A model generated the notes under the pieces. The model was not told the origin of the DNA, ran no database searches, and saw only the letters and a list, made by a program, of their open reading frames with translations. This document shows positions 1-6,075 of a stretch of 6,859 nt of DNA, one piece after another. The stretch comes from an uncultured Burkholderiales bacterium. GTDB lineage: Bacteria; Pseudomonadota; Gammaproteobacteria; Burkholderiales; Burkholderiaceae_C. Where the stretch lies: positions 1 to 6,859 of the forward strand of contig CAIYKK010000513.1 in the NCBI GenBank assembly GCA_903926695.1, written 5' to 3'. The number at the start of each line of letters is the position of its first letter. Within the stretch, counting starts at the first letter, position 1. Both the position numbers and the translations under genes were made by a program.

Positions 1-627
1 ATGCTCGATGCGCCAGTCGTGGCGGCGCAGCCGGGCGCACAGTTCAGGCTCCTCGCCAGCCTTGAGCGAAGGGTCGAATCCATCCACCTGAACCAGCGCG
101 CACCGGCGCACCAGCACATCGCCGCCAAAATAAAGCGCCGGGCCAACGGGGTAAACCCAGTCGAGATCGAGAACCTTGGTGTAGATCGACTGGCCGGGGT
201 TCGACTCGCGGCGATGGCCCCATGCCGCGCACAGCGTGTCATCCTTCAGCGACTCCAGAGCGCTGCGCACAAAGCCGGACGCGAGCCGCGTGTCGCCGTC
301 CAGAAACAGGATGAACTCGCCCTGCGCATGGCGCCAGCCCAGATTGCGCGCCTTGGCCGCACAGGGCGATTCGTCCTTCAGGGCGAGGCAGGTAGCACCG
401 GCCTGCCGCGCCAGCGCAAGGCTGTCGTCGGTCGAGCCTGAATCGACATAAATGATGTCGTGCGTCAGGTCGGACCAGTCGGCGTTCTGGACGGACGCCA
501 GGCAGCGGCGCAGGCGCTCGCCCTCGTTGCGCCCGATCACGATGACCGAAACGGCCACGGGGCAGGCGGGCGGTTCGGGCGCTTCGGGCGCTTGTGCGGC
601 GCTGCTGGCCGTGCTGTTGTCGGTCAT
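1..627 (-). CDS. Family 2 glycosyltransferase (GT-A fold), 3' end outside the window
   Basis: The reading frame is open from the ATG at 627 to the window edge, giving 209 residues with no stop. Visible GT2 features in order: a nucleotide-binding strand VSVIVIGRNEGERL (27-40), DSGSTDDS (62-69), AAKARNLGW (90-98), the DXD-type metal and sugar-nucleotide motif LDGDT (109-113), and an acidic acceptor segment GFDPSLKAGEEPELCARLR (183-201) where the catalytic base normally sits. The family transfers an activated sugar to a lipid-linked acceptor at the cytoplasmic face of the inner membrane. No transmembrane segment is seen in this part. The first 24 residues are Ala/Pro/Glu-rich and probably disordered. 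The start lies 18 bp after the stop of the export lipoprotein gene, so the two are probably co-transcribed. No strong ribosome site is visible; the nearest purine run is AAAGG. Sugar specificity cannot be read from the sequence. Confidence 0.9.
   Translation of the reverse strand, partial: MTDNSTASSAAQAPEAPEPPACPVAVSVIVIGRNEGERLRRCLASVQNADWSDLTHDIIYVDSGSTDDSLALARQAGATCLALKDESPCAAKARNLGWRHAQGEFILFLDGDTRLASGFVRSALESLKDDTLCAAWGHRRESNPGQSIYTKVLDLDWVYPVGPALYFGGDVLVRRCALVQVDGFDPSLKAGEEPELCARLRRHDWRIEH
574..591. repeat. Two-copy 9-bp tandem repeat in the glycosyltransferase N-terminus
   Basis: The unit ttcgggcgc occurs twice back to back at 574-582 and 583-591, followed by a degenerate third unit. 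On the minus strand it encodes the repeated Ala-Pro-Glu in the low-complexity N-terminal tail of the glycosyltransferase. Because the unit is a multiple of three, slippage would change the tail length without breaking the frame. Confidence 0.6.
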
Positions 628-645
628 GAGGGTGCCTTTGCCGTC

Positions 646-1683
646 TTAGTTGGTCGATGCTTTGAGCGTCAGGCCGAAATTGAGCACCGACAGACCGGGC
701 GAGATCTGGCGCATGAAGTAGCCGAAATCGGCCAGATTGCTGCGAGGGATTAAAATCACGTCGCCATCTTCGAGCGCATAGTTGGCCCTGCGCGCCGGAT
801 TGATCACGTCGGCAAAGGCGATGATCTCGACCTTTTGCGCACCGGCCCGGTACACCGCGATTTCCTGCGGTTGCGCATCTTCGTTCGGGCCACCGGCTTG
901 CGCGATGGCGTCGAGCACCGTCATGCGCGGCGTGAGCCGGTAGGAGCCGGGTTTGGGAACCTGCCCGAGCACATAAACCGCCGTGTCCGAGGAGTCCGGG
1001 ATAAACACGATGTCGCCTTTTTTCATGCGCAGGTTGTAGGCCGGGTCGCCGTTGAGCAGCGCCTTCAGGTCAACCCAGATCAGCTTTTCGCGGCCACGCA
1101 TGATGGCGCAGCGCGTCAGCGTCGCCTGCTTGTCCAGAATAGGCATGGCACCCGCGCCCGCCAGCACTTCGGCCAGCGTCGGGGGATGGGGGAATTTTTG
1201 CATCCCGGCATGCTCGACCCGCCCGAGCACGGTCACCTGATTCGACGTGTACTCTTCCACCGCCAGCGTGACGGAGGGATGGGTGAAGTACAGGCGCAAG
1301 CGCTCGTCGAGCAAGCTGCGCGCTTCCTCGCGTGTGCGCTCGCCCACGGTCAAATCCCCGGCGATGGGCACGGTGATGTTGCCGTCCGGCCCCACAATGT
1401 GTTTGCCGCTGACCTCGGGCCGACCGAACACATCGACCCGCACAATATCGCCGCTGCCGATGCGGTAAACCGGATTGGCGGATTCTTCCAGCAGGGCCAG
1501 ATCCTCTTTTGACATCAACGCGGCAACACTGCTTTTTTCGGTGGGCTTGAAGGTGATGCTGGCGCTTTGGCTGTTCGCGACAGCCGCCGGAGCGACGGGC
1601 GGCGCGGTGCAGCCCAGCAGCAGCAGCATCCATCCTGCGATGCAAGTCGTGATCACTTTGGCGATGAAGTGGGTGCCGTTCAT
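646..1683 (-). CDS. Wza/EpsA-type polysaccharide export lipoprotein (Poly_export and SLBB domains)
   Basis: A 345-residue outer-membrane export protein. The ATG at 1683 is chosen because it places a standard lipoprotein signal at the N-terminus: a short basic start, a hydrophobic stretch (about 10-23) and the lipobox LLGC with Cys25. The longer frame from a TTG at 1752 would bury this signal. The polysaccharide export domain begins near NPVYRIGSGDIV (70-81) and runs to about 145, including VGPDGNITVPIAGDL. Two SLBB-type segments follow: NQVTVLGRVEHAG (138-150) and AVYVLGQVPKPGSYRL (235-250). The C-terminal 35 residues (from about 310) are moderately hydrophobic, in the position where Wza-like proteins form their outer-membrane helix. 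Known role of the family: a periplasm-spanning oligomer that lets capsule or exopolysaccharide cross the outer membrane. It heads a minus-strand operon with the family 2 glycosyltransferase. No clear Shine-Dalgarno is seen before the chosen ATG. Confidence 0.93.
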   Translation of the reverse strand: MNGTHFIAKVITTCIAGWMLLLLGCTAPPVAPAAVANSQSASITFKPTEKSSVAALMSKEDLALLEESANPVYRIGSGDIVRVDVFGRPEVSGKHIVGPDGNITVPIAGDLTVGERTREEARSLLDERLRLYFTHPSVTLAVEEYTSNQVTVLGRVEHAGMQKFPHPPTLAEVLAGAGAMPILDKQATLTRCAIMRGREKLIWVDLKALLNGDPAYNLRMKKGDIVFIPDSSDTAVYVLGQVPKPGSYRLTPRMTVLDAIAQAGGPNEDAQPQEIAVYRAGAQKVEIIAFADVINPARRANYALEDGDVILIPRSNLADFGYFMRQISPGLSVLNFGLTLKASTN

Positions 1684-1839
1684 GGGCCTAGTGTCTTCAG
1701 CCTGACGCCTGCATGAGTGACAGAAGTGTGAACTCAGGCGTGAAGCCCTCAAATTCGGCTCGCCTGCAGGCTTGGGCTACCATCCCGGCAACGACTGCCA
1801 ACGCCTTCGACACCGGATATTGACGACTTCAACCGAGGC
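1684..1839. promoter_or_regulatory. Divergent intergenic region between export lipoprotein and polymerase genes
   Basis: This 156-bp spacer separates two oppositely directed start codons and must carry promoters for both unless the polymerase is otherwise transcribed. I see no convincing sigma70 -35/-10 pair on either strand. The only clear structure is an inverted repeat: acgcctg at 1705-1711 and caggcgt at 1735-1741, with a 23-nt spacer that also carries gag at 1715-1717 and ctc at 1733-1735. It lies 22-58 bases upstream of the lipoprotein ATG, so it could be an operator, but this is inference. Confidence 0.5.
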
Positions 1840-3231
1840 ATGACCGCTTACATCCTTTTCTGCGCGGGGCCGCTGGTCATGTGGATGCTCAAACGGCATG
1901 GGTTTGAAGGCGCCTTCCTGAAGGGGTGGATTCCCCTGTATCTGTCGATTCCCTTTGCCTTTTCAGCGCACATTCCTGGTATTCCGCTGCGCACCACCAT
2001 GCAGGCGGCGATTATTCCTTTGATGTTTATATTGGCGCGCGACTACCGAGCCAAGATCAAGATCGGGCCGATGGAAGTGCTGATGCTGCTGTACATGGTA
2101 ATCCGGGTGGTGGCTGATTTTCTCAGCCGAGGTTATTCAGATGCGCAAAACTACGCCGCCTACCTGATCACCTGCGTGGCGGGCACTTACCTGCTCGGGC
2201 GTTATGTCATTTCAAACCGGCGCATGGACATCGCCACCAGCAAAGCCTTTGTGCTGATCTTCCTGATTTTCTTTCCTTTGTTTTTATACGAGGCGAAATT
2301 CTGGGTCAGCCCGATTTTTAAAATTCTCTCGCCGCTGTTTCCCGATGCCTTCAGCGGTTTGTCCATCCGCTGGGGTCTGGCGCGCACGGCGGGCACTTTT
2401 GAACACCCTATTCTGGCCTGCATCATGATCACGGCGGTATATCGGCTGCACCGCTGGTTATGCTGGACGGGGGAATGGAATCAGGTTCAGAGCGGCCTGC
2501 TCGGGCGGATTCAGCGCTGGTCAAAAATAATCCCCGTGCCTTTTCATATGCAAATATCGGCTGTGCTGGTGCTCATGGCGCTGATGACAATCTCGCGTGG
2601 TCCGTGGATTGGCGGCATTGCCGCCGCAGCGCTTGTCGCCGTGGGCAATTGCCGCAATAGAAAACGCGCCCTGTGGCTGCTGGCCGCAGGTTTTCTGGTC
2701 GCAGGTGTTATCGGCAAAATGGCGCTCGATGCCTACATCACCCCGGCTGAAGGCGCCGTTTTGTCGGGCGAGGCGCAGACGATGGTTTACCGCAAGGAGA
2801 TGATCGAGCGTTACCAGGCTTTTTTGCTGGAGAAAGTCTGGTCGGGCTGGGGTTTGACCACGGTTCCCAAAATACGCGGCATGGAGTCGGTGGACAACGC
2901 TTTTTTCCTGATGGCCCTGCAGCACGGCGTTTTAGCGCCCGCCGTGTTTATCGTGATGTTTCTTTACGCGATTTTTTCGCAGATCCGGTTTGGCTTGAAA
3001 GCGCCAGCGGGAACGGCCCCGCTGGGCTTTACGTTCTCCGGGGTGTATTTGATGTGTTTTATCGCCTTCACCACGGTTTATATGGGGGCGCAAACCGAAC
3101 CGCTGCTATTTCTATTGCTGGGCTGGGGAGAGAGCATCAAAAACCGGCCGCCTGAGCCGGGACCGGATGCGCAGACGGGCCGCCTGATTTCAACGCCCGC
3201 CCGCTCGCCGTTCAAGCGTGTGCTGCGTTGA
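1840..3231 (+). CDS. O-antigen ligase/Wzy-like polysaccharide polymerase, multi-pass membrane protein
   Basis: A 463-residue inner-membrane protein with roughly 11-13 hydrophobic segments, for example 1-16, 30-45, 54-66, 77-95, 104-123, 135-151, 188-204, 236-250, 256-270, 277-296, 354-380 and 397-429. Signatures of the O-antigen ligase/polymerase superfamily are RTAGTFEHP (182-190), TISRGPW (250-256) ahead of a membrane helix, and the large-loop segment GWGLTTVPKIRG (336-347) leading to VDNAFFLMALQHG (351-363), which matches the family's G-G-x-x-x-HN-x-x-L layout with Asp-Asn in place of His-Asn. The family joins or polymerises lipid-linked glycans on the periplasmic side; ligase and polymerase cannot be told apart by sequence alone. 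The start is the first ATG, GTG or TTG after an in-frame stop at 1741-1743. GAGG lies only one base before it, unusually close for a ribosome site. The Pro/Arg-rich tail (436-463) is probably cytoplasmic. The gene is transcribed opposite to its neighbours. Confidence 0.9.
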   Translation: MTAYILFCAGPLVMWMLKRHGFEGAFLKGWIPLYLSIPFAFSAHIPGIPLRTTMQAAIIPLMFILARDYRAKIKIGPMEVLMLLYMVIRVVADFLSRGYSDAQNYAAYLITCVAGTYLLGRYVISNRRMDIATSKAFVLIFLIFFPLFLYEAKFWVSPIFKILSPLFPDAFSGLSIRWGLARTAGTFEHPILACIMITAVYRLHRWLCWTGEWNQVQSGLLGRIQRWSKIIPVPFHMQISAVLVLMALMTISRGPWIGGIAAAALVAVGNCRNRKRALWLLAAGFLVAGVIGKMALDAYITPAEGAVLSGEAQTMVYRKEMIERYQAFLLEKVWSGWGLTTVPKIRGMESVDNAFFLMALQHGVLAPAVFIVMFLYAIFSQIRFGLKAPAGTAPLGFTFSGVYLMCFIAFTTVYMGAQTEPLLFLLLGWGESIKNRPPEPGPDAQTGRLISTPARSPFKRVLR

Positions 3232-3239
3232 GCTGGCAG

Positions 3240-4280
3240 TCACGGGCGCCAGTTGTGCGCCAGCGCCTGCAATTGCGCCAGCTCCGTTTGCAGGGCTGCG
3301 GGCGGGGGCAGGTCAAACAGCACACACATGCGCGCAATGCGGTAGCGCCAGTCGTGCTGCGCAAGGGTCCGCTCAATATTGCGCTGGCGTTGCTGGCCCA
3401 GCGCCTGATTGTTTTTCAGGAGATCGCTGAGCCTGTCGGCGGCGTCTTCTGGCGCATCGGGCAACTCCACGGTGACGCCTTCCCAGTTGAGCATCTCGTC
3501 GGCCATTCGCGACACCGGGCGGCGACCGGCGACGATGCAGCCCGACAGCAGCGATTCCAGCCAGCGGCTGGTGACCATCATGGATTTGGGCCGGTTGCCC
3601 TGCGGCTCGACCAGCAGGTGGTAAGCCAGTGAAATGCGCGTGCGGTGCAGCAGCTTGAACAGCATGCCGCGCTCCAGATGCACGCTGGCACCGCCCAGGT
3701 TGCCCAGCGGTGAATGCAAATACAAAAACGGAGAATCGGGCGCGTGAAAACGGCGGCTGAAACACGCCTGATAGCTAGGCGGCGTGCGGCCAAAGGCCAT
3801 GATGTCGATTTCTCGGGCAAAGTTTTGGCGCGGCGCCCACCGCAGGCAGTCGCTTCCCTGGTAGAGCTGATGGACCGGGATGCCAAAACGCTCCGCCGGA
3901 TAGGCCATGTCTTCGTGCGCCGTCACCGTGATGCTGTCGTAAAGCGCCGTTTCATCGACAAAACCGGCCTGGAAATAGGAGTCGGTCACAAAGGCGTGGA
4001 TGCGTGTGAACTTGCGCCGCACGTCCTTGATGGCCGCAGCCATCGCCAGGTCGCCCGGCCCGCGTGCCACCACGATCAGCACATCTCCGCCCGCTGACGC
4101 GAGGGGCGCAAACCGGGGTTTGGTGCGCCCGGCTATGCGCCGCAGCCAGGGCGCGGCCAGCTCAGGCGAAGACAGCAGCTCGGCATCAAAACATCTCGCC
4201 AGAATAAACGCCAGCTCATCAATGGCCGCCCATCCGGCATGGGGCGCACTTAAACCGGCGCACAAAACAGTCATTTTCAT
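3240..4280 (-). CDS. Glycosyltransferase-like protein, probable GT-B fold (group 1 type C-terminus)
   Basis: A 346-residue soluble protein. The best evidence is the C-terminal segment SRWLESLLSGCIVAGRR (238-254) followed by GVTVELPDAPEDAADRLSDLL (268-288). It follows the pattern of the sugar-nucleotide-binding half of GT-B glycosyltransferases (R-x-x-E-x-x-x-x-G in place of the usual F-E-A-x-x-x-G). The N-terminal half has alternating strands such as DVLIVVARG (66-74) and RIHAFVTDSYF (93-103). It also carries DIMAFGR (159-165) and FLYLHSPLG (185-193), as at a GT-B domain boundary. It probably adds a sugar to the locus's repeat unit; donor and acceptor are unknown. The ATG at 4280 is preferred: upstream in-frame codons reach an ATG at 4538, but that extension would overlap the deacetylase fusion gene and reads as noise. 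GAAG lies about 14 bases before the start, and a second ATG follows at 4274. It converges on the polymerase gene with 8 bp between stops and no obvious terminator there. The family call is moderate; a CgeB-like protein is the alternative. Confidence 0.75.
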   Translation of the reverse strand: MKMTVLCAGLSAPHAGWAAIDELAFILARCFDAELLSSPELAAPWLRRIAGRTKPRFAPLASAGGDVLIVVARGPGDLAMAAAIKDVRRKFTRIHAFVTDSYFQAGFVDETALYDSITVTAHEDMAYPAERFGIPVHQLYQGSDCLRWAPRQNFAREIDIMAFGRTPPSYQACFSRRFHAPDSPFLYLHSPLGNLGGASVHLERGMLFKLLHRTRISLAYHLLVEPQGNRPKSMMVTSRWLESLLSGCIVAGRRPVSRMADEMLNWEGVTVELPDAPEDAADRLSDLLKNNQALGQQRQRNIERTLAQHDWRYRIARMCVLFDLPPPAALQTELAQLQALAHNWRP

Positions 4281-4314
4281 CGGGGAAATTTCTTCGCTGG
4301 GTGATGACGCAACC

Positions 4315-4340
4315 GATTTTAGGCAAAGTTTGCCAAAATC
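4315..4340. promoter_or_regulatory. 26-bp near-perfect palindrome, candidate operator
   Basis: The plus strand reads gatttt-a-ggcaaa-g-tttgcc-aaaatc: two 12-bp arms that are exact inverse complements apart from one extra A (4321) in the left arm and a single central base (4328). The one-base centre argues against an RNA hairpin terminator and for a dimeric protein-binding site. It sits 35-60 bases upstream of the glycosyltransferase ATG at 4280. It overlaps a TAAAAT (4321-4316 on the minus strand) that could be a -10 box, although no good -35 is seen at the right distance. Confidence 0.55.
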
Positions 4341-4416
4341 TGCCGCGCAAAAGCACCGTGGGCGAATCAGTTCACAATTTGGAAATAATTGAAGACGATG
4401 CGGGGGCCACTTTGGT

Positions 4417-4433
4417 TTCAACCTTGCTGGTTG
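4417..4433. other. Small hairpin just downstream of the deacetylase fusion stop
   Basis: caacc at 4419-4423 and ggttg at 4429-4433 form a 5-bp stem with a 5-base loop, extendable by one pair (t4418/a4434), starting a few bases after the TGA at 4440-4438 read on the minus strand. There is no T-run after it in the minus direction, so it is at most a weak pause or 3'-end structure, not a standard intrinsic terminator. Confidence 0.25.
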
Positions 4434-4437
4434 ATAA

Positions 4438-5895
4438 TCATATTTTTCTCCAGCTCCGGGACAGGAATCTGGGCGCGCCGTCCGGCGTGTAACCCACCAG
4501 AACCTGAATCCCCGATTTACCGGCAGCCAGCGCCTCATCCAGCCTGGAAGATATCAGCGAGGCCAAACTGTCCTCCATCAAGGCCCGAAAACACCCCATG
4601 GTGCCAATGGCATGCACGCCCATGCAGCCGATCAGCCATTTATCCGTATTCATCGGATTTTTCATGAAAGTCAGGATGCCGATATCCTCGATTATTTTTT
4701 TTCTGCCGAAATCATCCACCCCGTATTTTGGGTAGATTTTTTTCGGTATTTTTAGCGACAAATCGACAACACATTGATTCTGATAGTTCGGAATTTCGTA
4801 GTCAATTTTATAATTTAGCCCGACAAAATGATCGTAATATTCTCTGGCGAATGAATTGGAAATCGCCCCGTCAATGATCAGAATCGAGCTTTCCTCGGCG
4901 AACTCGTGAACATTCGGATCGGAGGCGGGCACCTCGATCACTTCCTTCATGCCCACAATAATCTGCATATGGGCGCGCAGCAGGCTGGACACCGATTTTC
5001 CGCAGGAAGTTATCGAATGGTCGATGGTGCGGTTTTTCCTGAAAATGGTGCCACCGCTGATAGCCACCAGCCCGTCCCTGATAATACGACCCAGCAGCTT
5101 GTGCGTTGGTATGTCGTCAATCGCATCCATCAGTAAGGCAAGCTGGTTTTCGCTGTAGCCCGCCTGCAGCGTCGCCTTGAATTTATCGACGTATATCTTT
5201 TTTCCCAGCTGGCTCGACTCTTCCCGGTATTTGTATATTTTGTCCGTAGAAATCCTGCTGGTCTGCGATTTATGCCGGCTCAGCGCCAGATTTTGCGATT
5301 TCATGATCTCTTCAGTCACCGATGAAAAAATATTCGGCTTGAAATCTGACTTTATCAGCGAATTGATCACCGGATATTCGATGATCACCGACTCCCTGAA
5401 CGCTGAAATTGCGATTTCATTGACAGCGCGGTGGTCATTGTGCGAGTCGGCCTTGGAGTGGCAGAAAACAACCCTGGCGTTGATTTTCTGGCTGGAAATC
5501 AGCGATCTTAATTTTGAAACGGTTTGCCTGTTGCAAGAAAGCAGGCCATCCGTTTCTTTTAAAAAGAAGACCTCGATATCCTTGCTCAGTAGTTTTGCGG
5601 CATCCACCGCCTCGGACAGCCTCTCGCAGGCGCCGGAATCAGTGGTCATCACAATGAAAAAAACTTTCCATTTGCTGGCGATCAATTTATAGGCGGCGCT
5701 CCACGCGCCTATCTCGATGTCATCAGCATGGGCGCCGATAAAAATTGCTTCGTTTGGCCTTATTTTTGGAGAAAGTCTTTGATCGGCGTCTGACTCTATA
5801 AAAAGAATTTCACTGGCGCTTTCTTTTTCGGCGGCTTTGTTGGCAGTATGTGCGTCCATGAATAAAATTTCACTGGTATTTTTTTTTTCATTCAT
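4438..5895 (-). CDS. PIG-L/LmbE-type deacetylase fused to an unassigned C-terminal domain
   Basis: A 485-residue protein. Residues about 48-215 form a PIG-L deacetylase domain: IFIGAHADDIEIG (51-63) corresponds to the family's zinc motif H-P-D-D-E, here His-Ala-Asp-Asp, and CHSKADSHNDHRAV (145-158) to H-P-N-D-x-H-P-D-H-x-A-V. By family knowledge His56, Asp59 and His155 would bind zinc, and Asp58 would be the general base. Such enzymes remove acetyl from N-acetyl sugars, so it may act on a sugar of this polysaccharide. Residues about 260-485 are a separate domain I cannot name, with IIDGAISNSFAREYY (340-354), a GILTFMKNP segment (406-414) and LIGCMGVHAIGTMGC (421-435). No signal peptide or membrane segment is seen, so it is probably cytoplasmic. 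The N-terminus holds two extra copies of the first strand. ATG 5895 is used; ATG 5859 (residue 13) is a real alternative, and neither has a strong ribosome site. The base composition is clearly AT-richer than the flanking genes. Confidence 0.85.
   Translation of the reverse strand: MNEKKNTSEILFMDAHTANKAAEKESASEILFIESDADQRLSPKIRPNEAIFIGAHADDIEIGAWSAAYKLIASKWKVFFIVMTTDSGACERLSEAVDAAKLLSKDIEVFFLKETDGLLSCNRQTVSKLRSLISSQKINARVVFCHSKADSHNDHRAVNEIAISAFRESVIIEYPVINSLIKSDFKPNIFSSVTEEIMKSQNLALSRHKSQTSRISTDKIYKYREESSQLGKKIYVDKFKATLQAGYSENQLALLMDAIDDIPTHKLLGRIIRDGLVAISGGTIFRKNRTIDHSITSCGKSVSSLLRAHMQIIVGMKEVIEVPASDPNVHEFAEESSILIIDGAISNSFAREYYDHFVGLNYKIDYEIPNYQNQCVVDLSLKIPKKIYPKYGVDDFGRKKIIEDIGILTFMKNPMNTDKWLIGCMGVHAIGTMGCFRALMEDSLASLISSRLDEALAAGKSGIQVLVGYTPDGAPRFLSRSWRKI
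5806..5876 (-). repeat. 60-bp-spaced repeat inside the deacetylase fusion N-terminus
   Basis: The 11-mer aatttcactgg occurs at 5806-5816 and 5866-5876, exactly 60 bp apart, inside a longer degenerate similarity. In the protein it gives TSEILFMDAHTA (7-18) and ASEILFIESDAD (27-38). A third, more diverged copy is the genuine first strand of the deacetylase, NEAIFIGAHAD (48-58). The period is 20 residues throughout. Confidence 0.7.
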
Positions 5896-6006
5896 TCAAT
5901 AGACTTTCAAAAAATTTTTACTGAATAAATCAGTGCTGCTAGCTATTTGAGTTTCATGACAGTGTGGCACACCATCTTTACATTTTAATGTATGGTCAGA
6001 ATTGGT
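5896..6006. promoter_or_regulatory. AT-rich leader upstream of the deacetylase fusion gene
   Basis: This 111-bp stretch directly precedes the fusion gene on the minus strand and must hold its promoter if it is transcribed on its own. It contains an imperfect inverted repeat: acca 5971-5974 with tggt 5993-5996, and inside it tacatt 5979-5984 with aatgta 5987-5992. The minus strand has TAAAAT (5987-5982) as a possible -10, but no matching -35. A short actga/tcagt hairpin lies at 5920-5934. None of these is strong enough alone to name a promoter. Confidence 0.4.
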
Positions 6007-6072
6007 TTTTTCGGTCTTGAACCCGCCCGGCATCGAACGGATGTTGCCCGGCGTCGAGTCCAGCGGCCCATC
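6007..6072 (-). pseudogene. GC-rich coding-like remnant beside the insertion element
   Basis: Between the right end of the IS and the AT-rich leader lies a GC-rich piece. Read on the minus strand as GAT GGG CCG and onward, its 22 codons (DGPLDSTPGN... to ...FKTE K) have G or C in the third position in nearly all cases, like a real gene of this genome. The frame continues into the AT-rich DNA without a natural end. The opposite strand also has an open frame with high third-position G+C (LNPPGIERMLPGVESSGP), so the coding strand is uncertain. I do not recognise the protein. It may be a fragment of a gene cut by the IS or by the junction with the AT-rich segment. Confidence 0.35.
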
Positions 6073-6075
6073 ATT

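Noticed and set aside
835..1512. 225-codon plus-strand open frame opposite the export lipoprotein
   Set aside because: A mirror frame caused by high third-position G+C; its His/Arg-rich sequence resembles no family, while the minus strand encodes clear export motifs.
1684..1752. TTG-initiated N-terminal extension of the export lipoprotein
   Set aside because: It would put 23 residues rich in Ser, Arg and Cys before the signal peptide and hide the LLGC lipobox; ATG 1683 fits the family.
3233..3252. ctggc/gccag stem between the convergent stops
   Set aside because: The stem is short with a 10-base loop and has no T-run on either side, so it does not qualify as an intrinsic terminator.
4281..4538. 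Longer start for the 3240-4280 glycosyltransferase at ATG 4538
   Set aside because: The added 86 residues overlap the 3' end of the deacetylase fusion gene, read as low-quality Arg/Trp/Pro-rich sequence, and the fold clearly starts at MKMTVLCAG.
5177..5692. 171-codon plus-strand frame opposite the deacetylase fusion
   Set aside because: It lies antisense to the PIG-L zinc motifs, is Ser/Leu-rich noise and has no ribosome site.
5911..5934. actga/tcagt hairpin followed by A and T runs as a terminator on the minus strand
   Set aside because: Only a 5-bp AT-containing stem, placed about 25 bases before a start codon, and the run after it begins with A rather than T.
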